A stretch of 64,000 nucleotides of DNA from Cyclobacteriaceae bacterium (GTDB lineage: Bacteria > Bacteroidota > Bacteroidia > Cytophagales > Cyclobacteriaceae), in the NCBI GenBank assembly GCA_019638395.1, contig JAHBTX010000004.1:556411-620410 (forward strand), written 5' to 3'. Under the pieces are notes generated by a model. That model was not told where the DNA came from and did no database searches. It was given only the letters and a program-made list of their open reading frames with translations. The number at the start of each line of letters is the position of its first letter. Position 1 is the stretch's first letter. This document shows positions 45,693-53,388 of the stretch, in pieces. The position numbers were made by a program, and so were the translations under genes.

Positions 45693-45699
45693 ATTTTTT

Positions 45700-45744
45700 A
45701 AAGAGGCTGTCTCCGATATAATCAAATACCGGAGCAGCCTCTTT
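45700..45744. terminator. bidirectional terminator between the CreD operon and pruA
   Basis: AAAGAGGCTG-(T)-CTCCG and CGGAG-(CA)-GCCTCTTT form a long stem. T-runs lie on the plus side (45745-45750) and, read on the minus strand, AAATTTTTT on the other side. Confidence 0.8.
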
Positions 45745-45749
45745 GTTTT

Positions 45750-47381
45750 TTATTCTTTATCCAAAAACGGATAGCGGTAATCGGTTGGTGTAACAAATGT
45801 TTCTTTAATGGTGCGCATGCTTACCCAGCGTAGCAAGTTTACTTTGGCTCCGGCTTTATCGTTTGTGCCCGAACCTCTGGCACCACCAAATGGCTGTTGC
45901 CCAACCACGGCACCGGTTGGTTTATCGTTGATGTAAAAGTTACCAGCAGCGTTAACAAGTTTTTTAGTAGCCAATTCAACCGCAAACCTGTCTTTGGCCA
46001 GAATAGATCCCGTTAACGCATAGGGTGAAGTGGCATCTACCAGCTCTAGTGTCTGTTCAAAATTTTCTGAATGATAAACGTAAATGGTAAGTACCGGTCC
46101 AAAAATTTCTTCGCACATCGTTAATGACGAAGCATCTTTGGTAACAATAATAGTTGGCTCAATAAAATAGCCTTTGGATTTATCGTACTTACCTCCGGCA
46201 ATAATTTCATTCATCGGGTTTTGCCGGGCTTTTTCAATGTAGCCTGTAATTGAGTTAAATGCCTTTTCATCAATCACAGCATTAATAAAATTACCAAAGT
46301 CTTCGGTAGGGCCCATTTTAAAACTCTTCAGGTCCTCAATTAGGTTTTGCTTCACCTCATCCCAAATGTTTGATGGAATGTAAGCCCGCGATGCTGCCGA
46401 ACATTTTTGCCCCTGGTATTCAAACGCACCACGCGAAAGTGCTGTTGATACTTCTTTTGGATTAGCACTTTTGTGCGCGATCACAAAATCTTTTCCACCG
46501 GTTTCGCCTACAATGCGTGGGTACGAACGATACTTATGGATGTTATTGCCAATGGTCTTCCAGATATTCTGAAATACTCCGGTACTTCCGGTAAAGTGAA
46601 TGCCGGCAAAATCTTTATGATTAAAAATTACATCGCCAGCATCGGGTCCGCCTACATATACCAGGTTAATTACACCATCGGGCAAGCCGGCTTCTTTAAG
46701 TACTTGCATTATTACGTTGGCAGCATATACCTGCGAGTTGGCGGGCTTCCACACAACGGTGTTGCCCATCATGGCAGCACTGGTTGGCAAGTTTCCGGCA
46801 ATGGCAGTAAAGTTGAATGGTGTTAATGCAAACACAAATCCTTCCAAAGGTCTGTACTCCATGCGATTCCAAACTCCAGGCGATGATTGTGGCTGATCAT
46901 TATAGATTTCACTCATGAAATATACATTGAAGCGCAGGAAGTCAATCAACTCACAAGCTGAATCAATCTCGGCCTGAAATGCATTTTTACTTTGGCCCAG
47001 CATAGTAGCAGCATTAATTTTATAGCGATATGGGCCGGCTAACAAATCAGCAGCTTTTAAAAATATGCTGGCGCGGTTTTCCCAACTTAAACCTGCCCAT
47101 AATTCTTTCGCGGCAAGCGCAGCCTGTATGGCTTGTTCTACATGGCTTTTATCACCTTCGTGAAAATGGCCTAACAAGTGCTGATGGTCATGTGGTGGAT
47201 TGAGCGGTTTTTTATTTCCCGATCTAACTTCTTCGGCACCGATATACATCGGCACATCCACAACTGCAGCCCGGGCCTCGGCCAATGCTTTCTTTAGTGC
47301 AGCACGTTCTTTAGTACCAGGTGCATACGATAGAACGGGTTCGTTTTTAGGAACAGGAACATGAAAAAAACCGGTTGACAT
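45750..47381 (-). CDS. pruA: L-glutamate gamma-semialdehyde dehydrogenase (P5C dehydrogenase)
   Basis: A 543-residue ALDH4-type enzyme that oxidises glutamate semialdehyde to glutamate in proline degradation. Motifs: P-F-N-F-T-A-I-A-G-N-L, F-T-G-S-T, catalytic G-E-T-G-G-K-D-F and the cysteine in Y-Q-G-Q-K-C-S-A-A-S-R-A. The C-terminus is G-T-N-D-K-A-G...R-W-V-S-M-R-T-I-K-E. Length and motifs match stand-alone PruA. The proline dehydrogenase gene is not in the window. Confidence 0.94.
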   Translation of the reverse strand: MSTGFFHVPVPKNEPVLSYAPGTKERAALKKALAEARAAVVDVPMYIGAEEVRSGNKKPLNPPHDHQHLLGHFHEGDKSHVEQAIQAALAAKELWAGLSWENRASIFLKAADLLAGPYRYKINAATMLGQSKNAFQAEIDSACELIDFLRFNVYFMSEIYNDQPQSSPGVWNRMEYRPLEGFVFALTPFNFTAIAGNLPTSAAMMGNTVVWKPANSQVYAANVIMQVLKEAGLPDGVINLVYVGGPDAGDVIFNHKDFAGIHFTGSTGVFQNIWKTIGNNIHKYRSYPRIVGETGGKDFVIAHKSANPKEVSTALSRGAFEYQGQKCSAASRAYIPSNIWDEVKQNLIEDLKSFKMGPTEDFGNFINAVIDEKAFNSITGYIEKARQNPMNEIIAGGKYDKSKGYFIEPTIIVTKDASSLTMCEEIFGPVLTIYVYHSENFEQTLELVDATSPYALTGSILAKDRFAVELATKKLVNAAGNFYINDKPTGAVVGQQPFGGARGSGTNDKAGAKVNLLRWVSMRTIKETFVTPTDYRYPFLDKE

Positions 47382-47509
47382 GGTAGAAGGGTTTAAAGTT
47401 CGAAATTCAAATTTTGAAACTAAAAAAAGTTGGCTGCAAATTTATACGATCCTGTTATCAATTGTTCCAAACCGAGGCAATTAAATCAGAAGAATCATTA
47501 ATCCTCATT

Positions 47510-48202
47510 TTAAAGAATGCCAATAAGTTGCTTCAGATCGTAGATCTCGTGTGTTACTGTTTCGGTGTGGACTAAACGATCGGGATTAAAATAGATCGTA
47601 TCTACATTTGCGTTGCGCGCTCCGCCAATATCGGTTTGTAGGTTATCACCAATCATAATGGCTTGCTGATGGGTAAAGCCGCTTTCGGCTAAAGCAAAGT
47701 CAAAAATTTCACGGGCAGGTTTTTTATAGCCGGCTTTTGCCGATGTAACTACGTTTTTAAAATAATGTGTAATACCCGAGGAGGCCAGTTTTGTTCCCTG
47801 AATTTCTTCAAACCCATTGGTAACAATAGTTAGGTGATAGCGGTCTGCCAAATACTCTAATGATTCAATCGCATGGGGCATTAAAGCGCTTTTCTTTGGC
47901 GATTGCAGTACATACTCATCCGATAAGGTCATGGAGAGTTTTTCATCTGCAATATTAAAATGTGCCAGTATATTTTTGAATCGGTGAAACCGGATTTCAT
48001 CGCGGTTAATAAGTCCGGCATCGTACCGGTTCCATAAATCGGTATTAATGCTGGAAAAAACTTTTTTGAAATCGGCAAACTCGTTAATGCCTCTTTTTTG
48101 TAATTGGTGGGTTTCGTATAAATCGGCTAATGTAAGTGCTGAATTGGTTTCAAAATCCCACAGGGTGTGATCTAAATCAAAGAGGATGCACTTGTACTTC
48201 AT
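47510..48202 (-). CDS. yjjG: YjjG-family noncanonical pyrimidine nucleotidase (HAD)
   Basis: A 230-residue HAD-superfamily hydrolase. Motif I is D9-L-D-H-T-L-W-D-F, motif II I-V-T-N-G, motif III K176-region (A-G-Y-K-K-P) and motif IV I-G-D-N-L-Q-T-D-I-G-G-A. The D-H-T-L-W-D start is characteristic of YjjG nucleotidases that remove modified pyrimidine nucleotides. It is one base downstream of the ArsR-type gene, so they are co-transcribed. Confidence 0.9.
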   Translation of the reverse strand: MKYKCILFDLDHTLWDFETNSALTLADLYETHQLQKRGINEFADFKKVFSSINTDLWNRYDAGLINRDEIRFHRFKNILAHFNIADEKLSMTLSDEYVLQSPKKSALMPHAIESLEYLADRYHLTIVTNGFEEIQGTKLASSGITHYFKNVVTSAKAGYKKPAREIFDFALAESGFTHQQAIMIGDNLQTDIGGARNANVDTIYFNPDRLVHTETVTHEIYDLKQLIGIL

Positions 48203-48203
48203 T

Positions 48204-48593
48204 TCAGCGGGGCTGGCTTAGTGGTTTAATCTGAAGTTTATGGAGCGATAACTCACGATTGGAATAAAGTGTTTGAAAAACCTGCTGGTCTTTTTGCAAT
48301 ACCGGGTCGCGACTTAAAAACTGAAAAATCTGGCGGGTAATGTCAAATACTTCTTCTTTTAATTGATAAAAAACCCACTGATTTATTTTACGCGAAGTAA
48401 GAATGCCCGAATTTTTAAGGTATAATAAATGGCGTGATGTTTTGGTTTGAGTAAATTCAAGAATATGCTCCAGGTCGGTTATACACATTTCACCGTTGGT
48501 CAAAATCAGGTTTAGGATGCGCAAACGCGAGGTGTCGGAGCAAGCCAGGAAAATCTGCGAACCGAGGTCGATATTAAAATGTTTTAAACGCAT
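48204..48593 (-). CDS. ArsR-type winged-helix transcriptional regulator
   Basis: 129 residues from ATG 48593; an ATG ten codons upstream (48623) is possible. ArsR helix-turn-helix: L-A-C-S-D-T-S-R-L-R-I-L-N-L-I-L then I-T-D-L-E-H-I-L and recognition helix Q-T-K-T-S-R-H-L-L-Y-L-K. The C-terminal dimer helix follows the wing. No clear metal-binding cysteine motif is seen beyond the single C-S-D. Operon with yjjG. Confidence 0.85.
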   Translation of the reverse strand: MRLKHFNIDLGSQIFLACSDTSRLRILNLILTNGEMCITDLEHILEFTQTKTSRHLLYLKNSGILTSRKINQWVFYQLKEEVFDITRQIFQFLSRDPVLQKDQQVFQTLYSNRELSLHKLQIKPLSQPR

Positions 48594-48659
48594 AAATGAG
48601 GCGGCTAAGATAGCAAAAACCATTGGTGGATGGGATTAGGCATAAATAGCAGGAACCTA

Positions 48660-48667
48660 TATATTTG
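48660..48667 (+). promoter_or_regulatory. Bacteroidota -7 box (TATATTTG)
   Basis: An exact match to TAnnTTTG, 22 bases before the GTG start at 48690, with a TTGG at 48633 as a weak -33 element. Confidence 0.5.
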
Positions 48668-48689
48668 GTTGATTAAATTTTAAAGAACT

Positions 48690-49304
48690 GTGCGGAAACT
48701 AATTGGCTTAATCGTTTTTGTAATAGTATGTGCGGGCACGTTTACCGGTGCACAAGCTCAGAACAAAAGAAGAATTATTCAGCTTTCGGGGTTTGTAAGC
48801 GATAGTGTGAATGTACTACCCGGTGTACATATTTATGTGCCCAAAGCGGGTAGGGGAACCAGCACCAGCCCGGCCGGTTTTTTTTCGATGCCCGTGTTAG
48901 AAGGCGATAGCGTGGTAATTAGTTCGATTGGTTACCATCGCCAGCATTACATTGTTCCAAACAGAGCCCCCGATAATCTTACCATTGTAATTGAAATGGT
49001 GTCGGATATAACGTATTTGCGCGAAGTGCAAATTATGCCGTTCCCTACCGAAGAAGTTTTTAAAGAAGCAGTGCTTGCATTGAACATTCCGATGGATAAT
49101 GGGATTGATCAGAAAAACATAAATGCAGAGTTAATTGCATTAATGATAAAAACAACACCTATGGATGGGGCCGCAAACTATAAATACTATATGGATCAAT
49201 GGAGCACTTCGGCAGCCGATCGCTTTCAGCCGCGCACTAATCCGTTTCTTAACCCGTTTAACTGGGCTAAATTTATTCGTGATCTGAAGCAGAATAAGAA
49301 ATGA
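48690..49304 (+). CDS. exported carboxypeptidase-like regulatory (CarboxypepD_reg-like) domain protein
   Basis: 204 residues from a GTG start, chosen because it gives a direct signal peptide ending A-Q-A-Q and follows the -7 box. A TonB-plug-type regulatory domain follows (L-S-G-F-V-S-D, L-P-G-V-H-I-Y-V-P, G-R-G-T-S-T-S-P-A-G-F-F-S, then V-I-S-S-I-G-Y). A helical tail has no TonB barrel. It is a periplasmic or surface protein of unknown role, common in Bacteroidota. Confidence 0.8.
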   Translation: MRKLIGLIVFVIVCAGTFTGAQAQNKRRIIQLSGFVSDSVNVLPGVHIYVPKAGRGTSTSPAGFFSMPVLEGDSVVISSIGYHRQHYIVPNRAPDNLTIVIEMVSDITYLREVQIMPFPTEEVFKEAVLALNIPMDNGIDQKNINAELIALMIKTTPMDGAANYKYYMDQWSTSAADRFQPRTNPFLNPFNWAKFIRDLKQNKK

Positions 49305-49320
49305 CCTACAGATTAAGGAG

Positions 49321-49348
49321 TTGGTTCGTTAATTTTTTGCTATACTTG
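49321..49348 (+). promoter_or_regulatory. promoter of tRNA-Pro
   Basis: TTGG at 49321-49324 (-33) and TATACTTG at 49341-49348 (-7, one mismatch to TAnnTTTG), with 16 bases between them, 22 bases before the tRNA 5' end. Confidence 0.55.
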
Positions 49349-49369
49349 CACCCTCATTTTAAATACCAT

Positions 49370-49444
49370 CGAGATGTAGCGCAGCCCGGTTAGCGCATCA
49401 CGTTAGGGACGTGGAGGCCGGAGGTTCGAATCCTCTCATCTCGA
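49370..49444 (+). tRNA. tRNA-Pro (AGG), attachment site of the serine-recombinase element
   Basis: Full 75-base cloverleaf. Acceptor CGAGATG/CATCTCG with discriminator A, D stem GCGC/GCGC, anticodon stem TCACG/CGTGG around loop TTAGGGA (anticodon AGG), T arm with GGTTCGAATCC. CCA is not encoded. The 3' half overlaps, antisense, the last ~15 codons of the recombinase gene, marking this tRNA as the integration target. Confidence 0.93.
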
Positions 49445-50957
49445 CTTGAGCGGACGCTGGTGAATTTTTTTTACCGTGTCCGCTTTTTTTTTGGTCTAAA
49501 TCACTGGGATTCAGGCTCATTAATTCCACAACTTCATTGAGCCTTTTGGTTCGAAATTGATTTTTTTCAAAAATCAATTTTTCAGGAAACACCGAACCAA
49601 CGATAAGCTGTTTTTCGCTTAAAGTCGCATTCTGATAGTATCGGTCAATGTTTCGAATAAGAGTAACACCTATTTTTAATTGTTCTTTGATGTTCTCCTG
49701 ATCAGTTGAAAGATTAGCCTTTTTACGAATCAGATCATCATTAACAGTTGTGAGCTTTACCTTAATCTCCTTATAGTCGTTAGCGCTAATTTCAGCATCC
49801 AACATTAAGTGTTGAGCATTCTGAAGTCTTTGATTGTTCCTTTTGATCTCCTCATCAATTTTAAGAAGCTCAGTTCTTTCATTTTTAGCCTTGCTTTGAA
49901 AATACTCTACAATTACCTCGTAGTTCAAATCAAGAGTCATTGAATTAGGTTTGATGAATTGGAGATACTCTACAAATTTCTTATTTGCTTCTTCAGCCCT
50001 AAATCTTTCATTGCAGCCACAAGTACAGTGATAATAAAAGTACTTTCCTCCATTCCCTTTAGAAGCACTTCCTGATAAGTTCTTTCCGCATAGACGGCAC
50101 TCCAAAAACCCTCTCAGAGGAAGTTGCTCTTTGAGCGTATTTTTAGTTGGTCTATTCGGTGACCTTCCCTCCAGTATGTCCTGAACTCTAAAAAACAATT
50201 CTTCACTAATTAAAGGTTCATGAATTGCCTTTGCATAATATGAAGGTTCATCTTTATAAGCTGGTACTAATATCTTACTAATGTAAGCTCGATTTCTTAG
50301 CAGTTCTGGAAATCTTGAGCGTTCAATTTTTAATCCCTTGTCGACAAGTTTTTGTCTAAGTTCCTCCATTCCAAAAGCACCTGAAGCAAACTCGTTGAAT
50401 GCTTCTCTAATCAAATCTGCTTGGTTGCTTGGGACTATCATGGCACGGCCATCTTCAGTCCGAATGTTGCGATAGCCAGCAGGAGCAAGTGTTGTCCAGC
50501 GTCCCTCCTTTTTTGCACGATAAATACCAGATTTTACATTGATTGACCTTCTGTCATTCTCAACTTCAGGAGAGGCTAAGTAAAAAGCCAGCATCATCTT
50601 GTTCTCTGGTACTTTAAGATCAAGAGGCTGCTCAATTGCCTGTGGTTCTATATCCAACTTATTCAATTGCTTGATGATGCCATACGAGTCTCCGGCATTA
50701 CGACCAAAGCGACTCCAGTTAATGAACAGTAACAAGTCTACCTCTCCAGGATTCTTCTTGCAAAAGTTCATCAACTTATTAAACTCTGGTCGGTCGAAAG
50801 TTTTGGCTGAATAATCTTCTCTGTAATGTGCTACTACGGTTATGTCTCTATTCATGCAATACTTACGCAACTGTTCTTCCTGATATTGCAAGCTGTATCC
50901 TTTTTCAGCTTGTTCATCAGAGGATACTCTCGTGTAAATGATCGCTCTTGTTTTCAT
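49398..50957 (-). CDS. large serine recombinase (integrase) of the tRNA-Pro element
   Basis: A 519-residue protein. The resolvase catalytic domain begins Y-T-R-V-S with nucleophile Ser12, and has a later R-F-G-R-N-A-G-D-S motif. A recombinase domain (~160-260) follows, then a zinc ribbon (C-R-L-C-G...H-C-T-C-G-C), a coiled-coil section (~360-440) and a short tail. The last residues (M-R-G-F-E-P-P-A-S-T-S-L) are read from the antisense of tRNA-Pro. Unlike the tyrosine integrase at 9001, serine integrases need no arm sites. A 58-residue ORF overlaps its start. Confidence 0.92.
   Translation of the reverse strand: MKTRAIIYTRVSSDEQAEKGYSLQYQEEQLRKYCMNRDITVVAHYREDYSAKTFDRPEFNKLMNFCKKNPGEVDLLLFINWSRFGRNAGDSYGIIKQLNKLDIEPQAIEQPLDLKVPENKMMLAFYLASPEVENDRRSINVKSGIYRAKKEGRWTTLAPAGYRNIRTEDGRAMIVPSNQADLIREAFNEFASGAFGMEELRQKLVDKGLKIERSRFPELLRNRAYISKILVPAYKDEPSYYAKAIHEPLISEELFFRVQDILEGRSPNRPTKNTLKEQLPLRGFLECRLCGKNLSGSASKGNGGKYFYYHCTCGCNERFRAEEANKKFVEYLQFIKPNSMTLDLNYEVIVEYFQSKAKNERTELLKIDEEIKRNNQRLQNAQHLMLDAEISANDYKEIKVKLTTVNDDLIRKKANLSTDQENIKEQLKIGVTLIRNIDRYYQNATLSEKQLIVGSVFPEKLIFEKNQFRTKRLNEVVELMSLNPSDLDQKKSGHGKKNSPASAQVEMRGFEPPASTSLT
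49449..49492 (+). terminator. Rho-independent terminator of tRNA-Pro
   Basis: AGCGGAC (49449-49455) pairs with GTCCGCT (49478-49484) and is followed by nine Ts. It lies inside the recombinase coding end on the other strand. Confidence 0.75.
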
Positions 50958-51093
50958 CTTTCTTTCTTTGATAAATTTTATATTCGATGGCAGCCATTTT
51001 ATATAAGAAATCTCTAATCTTCAATAGCTCCTCATCCGTATAATTATTGCCATACTTTTTGGCTAGTTCCCTGCACCTTTCCAACGACACCAT
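50917..51093 (-). CDS. small ORF (58 aa) overlapping the recombinase start
   Basis: Minus-strand frame from ATG 51093 to TGA 50917: a highly charged helical peptide starting M-V-S-L-E-R-C-R-E-L-A-K-K-Y-G, with N-Y-T-D-E-E-L-L-K-I-R-D-F-L-Y-K-M and a basic tail Y-Q-R-K-K. It overlaps the recombinase start by 41 bases. I recall similar short ORFs before Bacteroidota serine recombinases, but the family has no name I can give. A recombination directionality or regulatory role is only a guess. Confidence 0.55.
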   Translation of the reverse strand: MVSLERCRELAKKYGNNYTDEELLKIRDFLYKMAAIEYKIYQRKKDENKSDHLHESIL

Positions 51094-51233
51094 TCCACAA
51101 TAAGGTTAACAGGAGCATAGTTTTGAGTTAATAGTCAATTCTACTTATCATAATATGTGCCAGATGATACCTGACTGACTGACTCACCCAATCCTACGCT
51201 CCTTAAATATATACTTACAATTCAGTTCAGAAA

Positions 51234-51716
51234 TTATTTACTTCTTTTTTTCACGTTATAGAGAACAGGCCCCAGGTTTTCACTGATTTTCTCTAATGAA
51301 CGACCTGCCACATAACCTCCAACACCCAAGTCCATCAATGTCCAGATGTGATCATCAAGAGTGGTTACCGGAAGGCCGAAGTATGGCACAAGCACATAGT
51401 TATTGAAAACTATAAACATGCAGATGCACATGAGTATCGGTCTCCAGTTCCGTTGCAACCAGCTTTCACCTTTCGTCTCTGATTCAATGATTTTTGATTT
51501 CGTTTCCAGCAGCTTGCTTTCATAATCAATACAAGCTCCTTCCATGTTCATGAGAAGTTCCTTGTACTTCAATTGAAGCTCAAGCTTCTCATCTGACTTG
51601 TCGATTTTGTCGATTGCATTTCCAATGGAATCGACTGTCTCCTTTACTCCAGCTCCGAGAATTTTAGACAAAAATCCTCCGATAGCTGGTTTTTTACCAA
51701 CTTCACTTGCCTCCAT
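51234..51716 (-). CDS. GTA-type 3TM holin-like membrane protein
   Basis: A 160-residue protein. The charged helical N-terminus (1-80) is followed by the G-E-S-W-L-Q-R-N-W-R-P-I-L-M segment that begins PF11351-type holins, two or three membrane helices (C-I-C-M-F-I-V-F and L-M-D-L-G-V-G-G-Y-V-A-G) and a basic tail. In phages and gene-transfer agents such proteins permeabilise the inner membrane. No endolysin is adjacent. It is 31 bases downstream of the ATPase gene. Confidence 0.75.
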   Translation of the reverse strand: MEASEVGKKPAIGGFLSKILGAGVKETVDSIGNAIDKIDKSDEKLELQLKYKELLMNMEGACIDYESKLLETKSKIIESETKGESWLQRNWRPILMCICMFIVFNNYVLVPYFGLPVTTLDDHIWTLMDLGVGGYVAGRSLEKISENLGPVLYNVKKRSK

Positions 51717-51747
51717 GTTTGTATGTTTAATTGTTAGATAATTCTGT

Positions 51748-53388
51748 TTAGTAATGCTGACTATCCTTAGTGGTCATCTCACCGTTGATCGGATATGGTT
51801 TTAACTTTTGCTTTGTCATTGGCTCTTGCCATTGGATGCCGAATTGTCGGAAGAAATCCAAAGTGCTCTTAGGTGCATACCTGTTTTTGGTAATGTTTAC
51901 TACACCTTTATGTACCTCACCTGCTATCTCAGCGATATGCTCCCAATCTTTTCCACCTTTGAAATCTCCGGCTTTGGTATGCTGAAGGATAAAGATGAAT
52001 GCTTTGTCAGGATGTTCCTTTCGAAGCTCTTTGTATTCATTGATTTTCAATCCAAGGTCATTCACTGAATCGAGAATGATAAACTGATAATCCGAAAGGT
52101 CAGGGTCTTGCAAGTTTTCAGCGAAGTGCAACCTTGATGGCAGAGGATTCAAGAATTCGTTCACCTTCTTAGTCATGGTTGGAGAAGCAAATTCCTCCGA
52201 TGACACGTACAGCACATCACCGAAATTCTCAGCAAGGTATTGCGCAAGCTTTAACAGAAAGATGGTCTTTCCATTATGAGGTTCGCCATGAAACATCATA
52301 GTGAAGTTCCTTGCCGGATTTCCAAACAGGGAATGCCAGAATGAAAAGAAATTAAGCAAATCAAGCTTACGGGTTGCCATTTCTTCCGCAGTCAGAACTC
52401 CACTGAGTCCCCTGTTGTGCGAACAAGCTCCACGACTTGCATCGGAGTAAGTTTTACTTTTGCATGGTCTTAGCTTTTTTCCACCTGTGTCATAAATTCT
52501 GCCGACCTCATTTTTGCATCCATGTACCTGCGCTAAAGCTCCGGCACACGAGCAGGCTTTTACGATTCCTTCCAATCCATTTAGTTCAGCTTTTGAAATT
52601 GATACTTTAGTACTCGACCGCTGTCTCAGACTTTTGTAGATAGCATTTACTTTATCGGCATAGGGATCATCCTTGGTCAGCTTCTTCTTATCAACCAGGT
52701 TCTCCAAGTACTTGATGAAATCGTTAATCTTCTTCTGGTCATCTTTTCCTTGCAAGCCGATGTAGCGTTTAATAGCAGTAATCGACTGGTACACCTTCTC
52801 ACCACCCGCGATTGCGACCAAATGATTAAGGTCTTTATCGTTGATCGCAAAAGATTCATCGCCCTTCATCTTGTTATAAGCCTGAACAAGTTTGTTCTGA
52901 ATCATTTCAATTTCCTCCGACAAGGGTGAGGTTTTGCGGATGAGCTTTTGAACGATGGAACGCTGCAAGGCTTTGATGAAAGCAAGTATGGCATTGGGTG
53001 ACTTAACCTTGTTGTGTAACCCAACATATCTCTTGATGAATTTCACTTCCTCACGGATATGCTCCACGTGTTTTACATTCTTTGGCTCTTTAGCCTCCTT
53101 AACCGTTTTCGCCTTCGCTTTTTGTTCAGTTTTTTTGACTGGTGGTTTCTTCCCCTTCGATGGCTCAGGACTTACGCTTTTCGGACTGACTGTATTTGCG
53201 TACTCATTCAACTTTTGAAAGTACAAGTCTATCACCTTCTTAATCCCTTCGCTGTTTTGATAGTTCGCCCAATTTGTTCCATTGGACGTACTCTTCACAA
53301 CCAGGTCATGTCCTTTCTTTAGCGTTTCCGGCAAAGTCTCTACACCGATCCGCTCCACTTCAATAAAATAATTACTAGCCGTTATCAT
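51748..53388 (-). CDS. P-loop (RecA/RadA-like) ATPase with duplicated N-terminal helical domain and Cys cluster
   Basis: A 546-residue protein. A start domain (1-70) and a lysine-rich linker (70-108) lead into two ~80-residue related helical repeats (115-200 with F-I-K-R-Y-V-G-L; 203-278 with A-I-K-R-Y-I-G-L). Five cysteines and a histidine (C279, C281, C291, C309, C322, H324) may bind zinc. The RecA-like core follows, with Walker A G368-E-P-H-N-G-K-T375 and Walker B ending at Asp440 (F-I-I-L-D-S). A Q-H-T sensor-like motif is also present. ATG overlaps the stop of the methyltransferase-helicase gene (TAATG), implying coupled expression. Not recognised as a named family. Confidence 0.7.
   Translation of the reverse strand: MITASNYFIEVERIGVETLPETLKKGHDLVVKSTSNGTNWANYQNSEGIKKVIDLYFQKLNEYANTVSPKSVSPEPSKGKKPPVKKTEQKAKAKTVKEAKEPKNVKHVEHIREEVKFIKRYVGLHNKVKSPNAILAFIKALQRSIVQKLIRKTSPLSEEIEMIQNKLVQAYNKMKGDESFAINDKDLNHLVAIAGGEKVYQSITAIKRYIGLQGKDDQKKINDFIKYLENLVDKKKLTKDDPYADKVNAIYKSLRQRSSTKVSISKAELNGLEGIVKACSCAGALAQVHGCKNEVGRIYDTGGKKLRPCKSKTYSDASRGACSHNRGLSGVLTAEEMATRKLDLLNFFSFWHSLFGNPARNFTMMFHGEPHNGKTIFLLKLAQYLAENFGDVLYVSSEEFASPTMTKKVNEFLNPLPSRLHFAENLQDPDLSDYQFIILDSVNDLGLKINEYKELRKEHPDKAFIFILQHTKAGDFKGGKDWEHIAEIAGEVHKGVVNITKNRYAPKSTLDFFRQFGIQWQEPMTKQKLKPYPINGEMTTKDSQHY
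52555..53046 (-). repeat. internal domain duplication in the ATPase gene
   Basis: Codons 115-200 and 203-278 encode two copies of a helical unit sharing I-K-R-Y-V/I-G-L at the start, an F-I-K helix, and a final D-L-N-x-L-V-A-I / E-L-N-G-L-E-G-I helix. Divergence at DNA level shows the duplication is old. Confidence 0.6.
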
